DNA from: Rhizobium sp. Q54
Lineage (GTDB): Bacteria > Pseudomonadota > Alphaproteobacteria > Rhizobiales > Beijerinckiaceae
Length of the DNA stretch: 7,878 bases
Assembly (NCBI GenBank): GCA_945903655.1
Contig: CAMDOY010000159.1
Span: 1-7,878 of the forward strand
Direction: 5' to 3'
Below are positions 6,362 through 7,878 of the stretch, piece by piece (the stretch's first letter is position 1; the number at the start of each line of letters is the position of its first letter). A program made the translations under genes and the position numbers. A model generated the notes under the pieces. It saw only the letters and a program-made list of their open reading frames with translations. It had not been told where the DNA came from and did no database searches.

Positions 6362-6509
6362 AACCCCATCCTCCGAAGGAATTGCAGACGACGTAAAGGC
6401 CATGATCAAGTTTTTTCGATTTCCCGATTTATGGTTACCAGTTGTTAAATAGCTTAATGCCAAGGTCTAGCTCAAGTGGTTGATTTGCGCTTGATGAAGG
6501 ATTTTGGCG

Positions 6510-7460
6510 ATGGCTTATTCAGGGTTTCAGCTTCGGGCCGTCGCGCTCGCAGGATGGGTCGCGCTGGGGGCCACTCACGCCCCGGCGGCGGACTATCTGA
6601 AATTTCCTGTCGAGAGCGCGCCGGAGTTTGCGCTCAGGCCCGTCGAGCTTGGCTCTGGCTGGTATCTGCGCGGCGCCCTGGGCGCCAGCAACAACAAGGG
6701 GCCGCTTCTGGTCCCGGAGGCCCCTGGCGGACGCAAGCTCGACTGGGCCTTGGATGTGGGCGCGGGATATAAGCTGAGTAACTGGTTGCGGACGGATGCG
6801 ACGCTGACGTTCAACAAGCCGAGGGATTTGAGCAGGACGGGATTCACCGTGACCTGCCCTTATACCCTGCAGCGACTTAGAAATGCCGCGGAAGAGGGAA
6901 TAGGTTGGCTCTGGGACACCAATGAAAGCTGCTCGCCACAAACCAAAAGCGAGCTTAAAAAGGTCGATCTTATGCTGAACGCGTATTTCGACCTTGGGTA
7001 CTGGGGTGGGTTCACGCCCTTTGTTGGTGCGGGCGTCGGCGTCTCGATGCTGAAATCCCAGACTTCATTGAATTACTACAAGACTACCGACGGTGCTCTT
7101 TATGCAGCCGACCTGACGGATACATTTGGTTTATACACCCCCCCTTATTGGGTGGATAAGACTGGCGCCAGGATTAATTCTTGGGTTGATGGCGCTGGCG
7201 TCACACAAACGGGTCAGCCGCCTGTCGTTCGCGAAAAACAGGTCTGGAACCGCACCAACAGCAAAACCTCCTACAACCTCGCCTGGTCGCTCATGGGCGG
7301 CGTCGCTTATGACATCACGCCGCAACTGAAGACCGAGTTCAGTTATCGCTATCTCAATTCTGGTTCCTTCACGAGCCTTTCGAGCCCCCTCGTGGGCGCT
7401 GTGAAGAGCAAGATCGACTCCCATCAGATGCAGATCGGTTTTCGCTACATGATGGATTGA
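6510..7460 (+). CDS. Outer-membrane beta-barrel protein, paralogue of omp1 (omp2)
   Basis: This 316-residue protein is a second small outer-membrane barrel. I chose ATG 6510, with GAAGGA 8 nt upstream; the in-frame TTG at 6504 is only 2 nt from that site. The signal peptide covers about 1-26 (HAPA before ADYL). Strand motifs match omp1: VGAGYKLSNWLRTDATLTF (83-101), FTPFVGAGVGVSM (168-180), LMGGVAYDITPQLKTEFSYR (261-280) and HQMQIGFRYMM (305-315). It is about 50 residues longer, mainly through loops at about 105-150 and 185-250. C116 and C141 in the first long loop could pair. The loop-coding DNA (about 6860-7260) is visibly richer in A and T than the rest of the window. The gene lies 148 bp after omp1 and ends in a strong terminator. 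Function beyond a surface barrel is not evident. Confidence 0.85.
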   Translation: MAYSGFQLRAVALAGWVALGATHAPAADYLKFPVESAPEFALRPVELGSGWYLRGALGASNNKGPLLVPEAPGGRKLDWALDVGAGYKLSNWLRTDATLTFNKPRDLSRTGFTVTCPYTLQRLRNAAEEGIGWLWDTNESCSPQTKSELKKVDLMLNAYFDLGYWGGFTPFVGAGVGVSMLKSQTSLNYYKTTDGALYAADLTDTFGLYTPPYWVDKTGARINSWVDGAGVTQTGQPPVVREKQVWNRTNSKTSYNLAWSLMGGVAYDITPQLKTEFSYRYLNSGSFTSLSSPLVGAVKSKIDSHQMQIGFRYMMD

Positions 7461-7494
7461 GGGGCGCAGCGACCGCGCCTTCAAATCCCCAACT

Positions 7495-7520
7495 AAAAGG
7501 CGGGCCTGGCCCGCTTTTTT
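7495..7520 (+). terminator. Rho-independent terminator after omp2
   Basis: GCGGGC (7500-7505) pairs perfectly with GCCCGC (7509-7514) around a 3-nt loop. A G-T pair and A-T pairs extend the stem outward, and TTTTTT follows (7515-7520). It lies 34 nt after the omp2 stop and insulates serC from omp2. Confidence 0.92.
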
Positions 7521-7521
7521 C

Positions 7522-7536
7522 GTGTGCGCCGCACAC
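7522..7536. repeat. Inverted repeat abutting the serC -35 element
   Basis: GTGTGC (7522-7527) and GCACAC (7531-7536) form a perfect 6-bp dyad with a 3-nt centre. It directly touches the putative -35 at 7537. A second, shorter dyad, GTGT-GGG-ACAC (7569-7579), lies just past the -10. The pair could be operator half-sites or short hairpins. Confidence 0.45.
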
Positions 7537-7566
7537 TTGACGGGTCCGGGCGGGAGGGCGTATCGC
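7537..7566 (+). promoter_or_regulatory. Putative serC promoter
   Basis: TTGACG (7537-7542, preceded by C to give CTTGAC, the usual alphaproteobacterial -35) is followed after 18 nt by TATCGC (7561-7566), a weak -10. Transcription would begin near 7573, giving a leader of about 49 nt. Lying directly after the omp2 terminator, it makes serC a separate unit. Confidence 0.5.
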
Positions 7567-7572
7567 GAGTGT

Positions 7573-7621
7573 GGGACACCGCCCCCCAACGGACGGCGCC
7601 CATCTGAAAGGGTGGTTTGTA
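7573..7621 (+). promoter_or_regulatory. Candidate serC leader RNA masking the ribosome binding site
   Basis: CGCCC (7597-7601) can pair with GGGTG (7610-7614) around the 8-nt loop ATCTGAAA; the right arm is the Shine-Dalgarno region (GAAAGGGTGG, 7606-7615). An upstream CGCC (7580-7583) can instead pair with GGCG (7595-7598), sharing bases with the first stem, so the two folds exclude each other. From memory, a conserved serC leader motif was described in alphaproteobacteria upstream of serC-serA, with its last stem covering the serC ribosome binding site. Position and fold agree with this. I could not compare with the published consensus. Confidence 0.5.
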
Positions 7622-7878
7622 ATGACAATAACGCATCCGTCGGTTCGCCCGGCCAATCCCAATTTCTCTTCCGGTCCCTGCGCCAAGCGCCCGGGCTACA
7701 GCCTCCAGAACCTCGCGGATGCGCCGCTGGGCCGCTCCCACCGCGCCAAGGTCGGCAAGGTGAAGCTGAAGCTCGCCATCGACCTCACCCGTGAAATCCT
7801 TCAGGTCCCCGCCGACTATCTCATCGGCATCGTGCCGGCGTCCGACACCGGCGCGGTCGAAATGGCCATGTGGTCGCT
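7622..7878 (+). CDS. serC: Phosphoserine aminotransferase SerC (5' end only)
   Basis: SerC is the PLP-dependent enzyme that converts 3-phosphohydroxypyruvate and glutamate to phosphoserine and 2-oxoglutarate, the second step of serine biosynthesis. It also serves vitamin B6 synthesis in bacteria with the DXP-dependent route. The first 85 codons are present; the frame is open to the window end and the family's usual length is roughly 380-400 residues. Recognisable segments are RPANPNFSSGPCAKRPG (9-25), LGRSHR (36-41), the basic run KVGKVKLK (43-50), DLTREILQVPADY (54-66) and GIVPASDTGAVEMAMWS (69-85), typical of the alphaproteobacterial form. The ATG has GAAAGGGTGG upstream, with GGTGG ending 6 nt before it. 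In this group serA usually follows, but it would lie outside the window. The catalytic lysine is also outside. Confidence 0.95.
   Translation, partial: MTITHPSVRPANPNFSSGPCAKRPGYSLQNLADAPLGRSHRAKVGKVKLKLAIDLTREILQVPADYLIGIVPASDTGAVEMAMWS

Noticed and set aside
6402..6452. A 16-codon frame (MIKFFRFPDLWLPVVK) between omp1 and omp2, possibly a leader peptide
   Set aside because: Only a weak AAAGG just before its start, no attenuator hairpin after it, and it overlaps AT-rich presumed control DNA.

Overview
The window looks like ordinary chromosome of a GC-rich alphaproteobacterium, most likely of the order Hyphomicrobiales (Rhizobiales). The reasons are the tight cpoB-tilS-ftsH order next to pal, the alphaproteobacterial form of SerC, two small outer-membrane barrels of the Omp25/Omp31-like type, and two full TTAA-N7-TTAAC (CtrA-type) boxes. 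I cannot name a genus. I see no mobile element, CRISPR array, tRNA or rRNA.

Layout. Bases 1-130 hold the 3' end of a plus-strand arsC-like arsenate reductase gene. It converges on ftsH across a shared hairpin terminator (154-179). Then comes a minus-strand envelope and housekeeping block, in transcription order pal (5234-4719), cpoB/ybgF (4509-3313), tilS (3302-2277) and ftsH (2129-201). pal is followed by its own hairpin terminator, and ftsH has a good sigma70-like promoter in the 147-bp gap behind tilS. The block is therefore probably several transcription units and not one operon. tolQRAB does not precede pal, and glmM, often found after ftsH in this group, is absent.

Across a 323-bp divergent region (5235-5557) lie two plus-strand genes for signal-peptide-bearing outer-membrane beta-barrels, omp1 (5558-6361) and omp2 (6510-7460). 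They are tandem paralogues. The divergent region carries two CtrA-like boxes of the same 21-bp design, one beside a GANTC site, and a GC-rich hairpin. omp2 ends in a clean rho-independent terminator (7495-7520). After this come a CTTGAC-type promoter, a leader that can fold over the ribosome binding site, and the 5' end of serC (7622 to window end).

How the genes work together. Pal and CpoB belong to the Tol-Pal envelope-constriction system. TilS modifies tRNA-Ile2. FtsH is the inner-membrane quality-control protease. The barrels are probably abundant surface proteins. SerC starts the separate serine biosynthesis unit. The parts most worth a second look are non-coding: the CtrA-like boxes between pal and omp1, the serC leader, and the 17-bp repeats upstream of cpoB.
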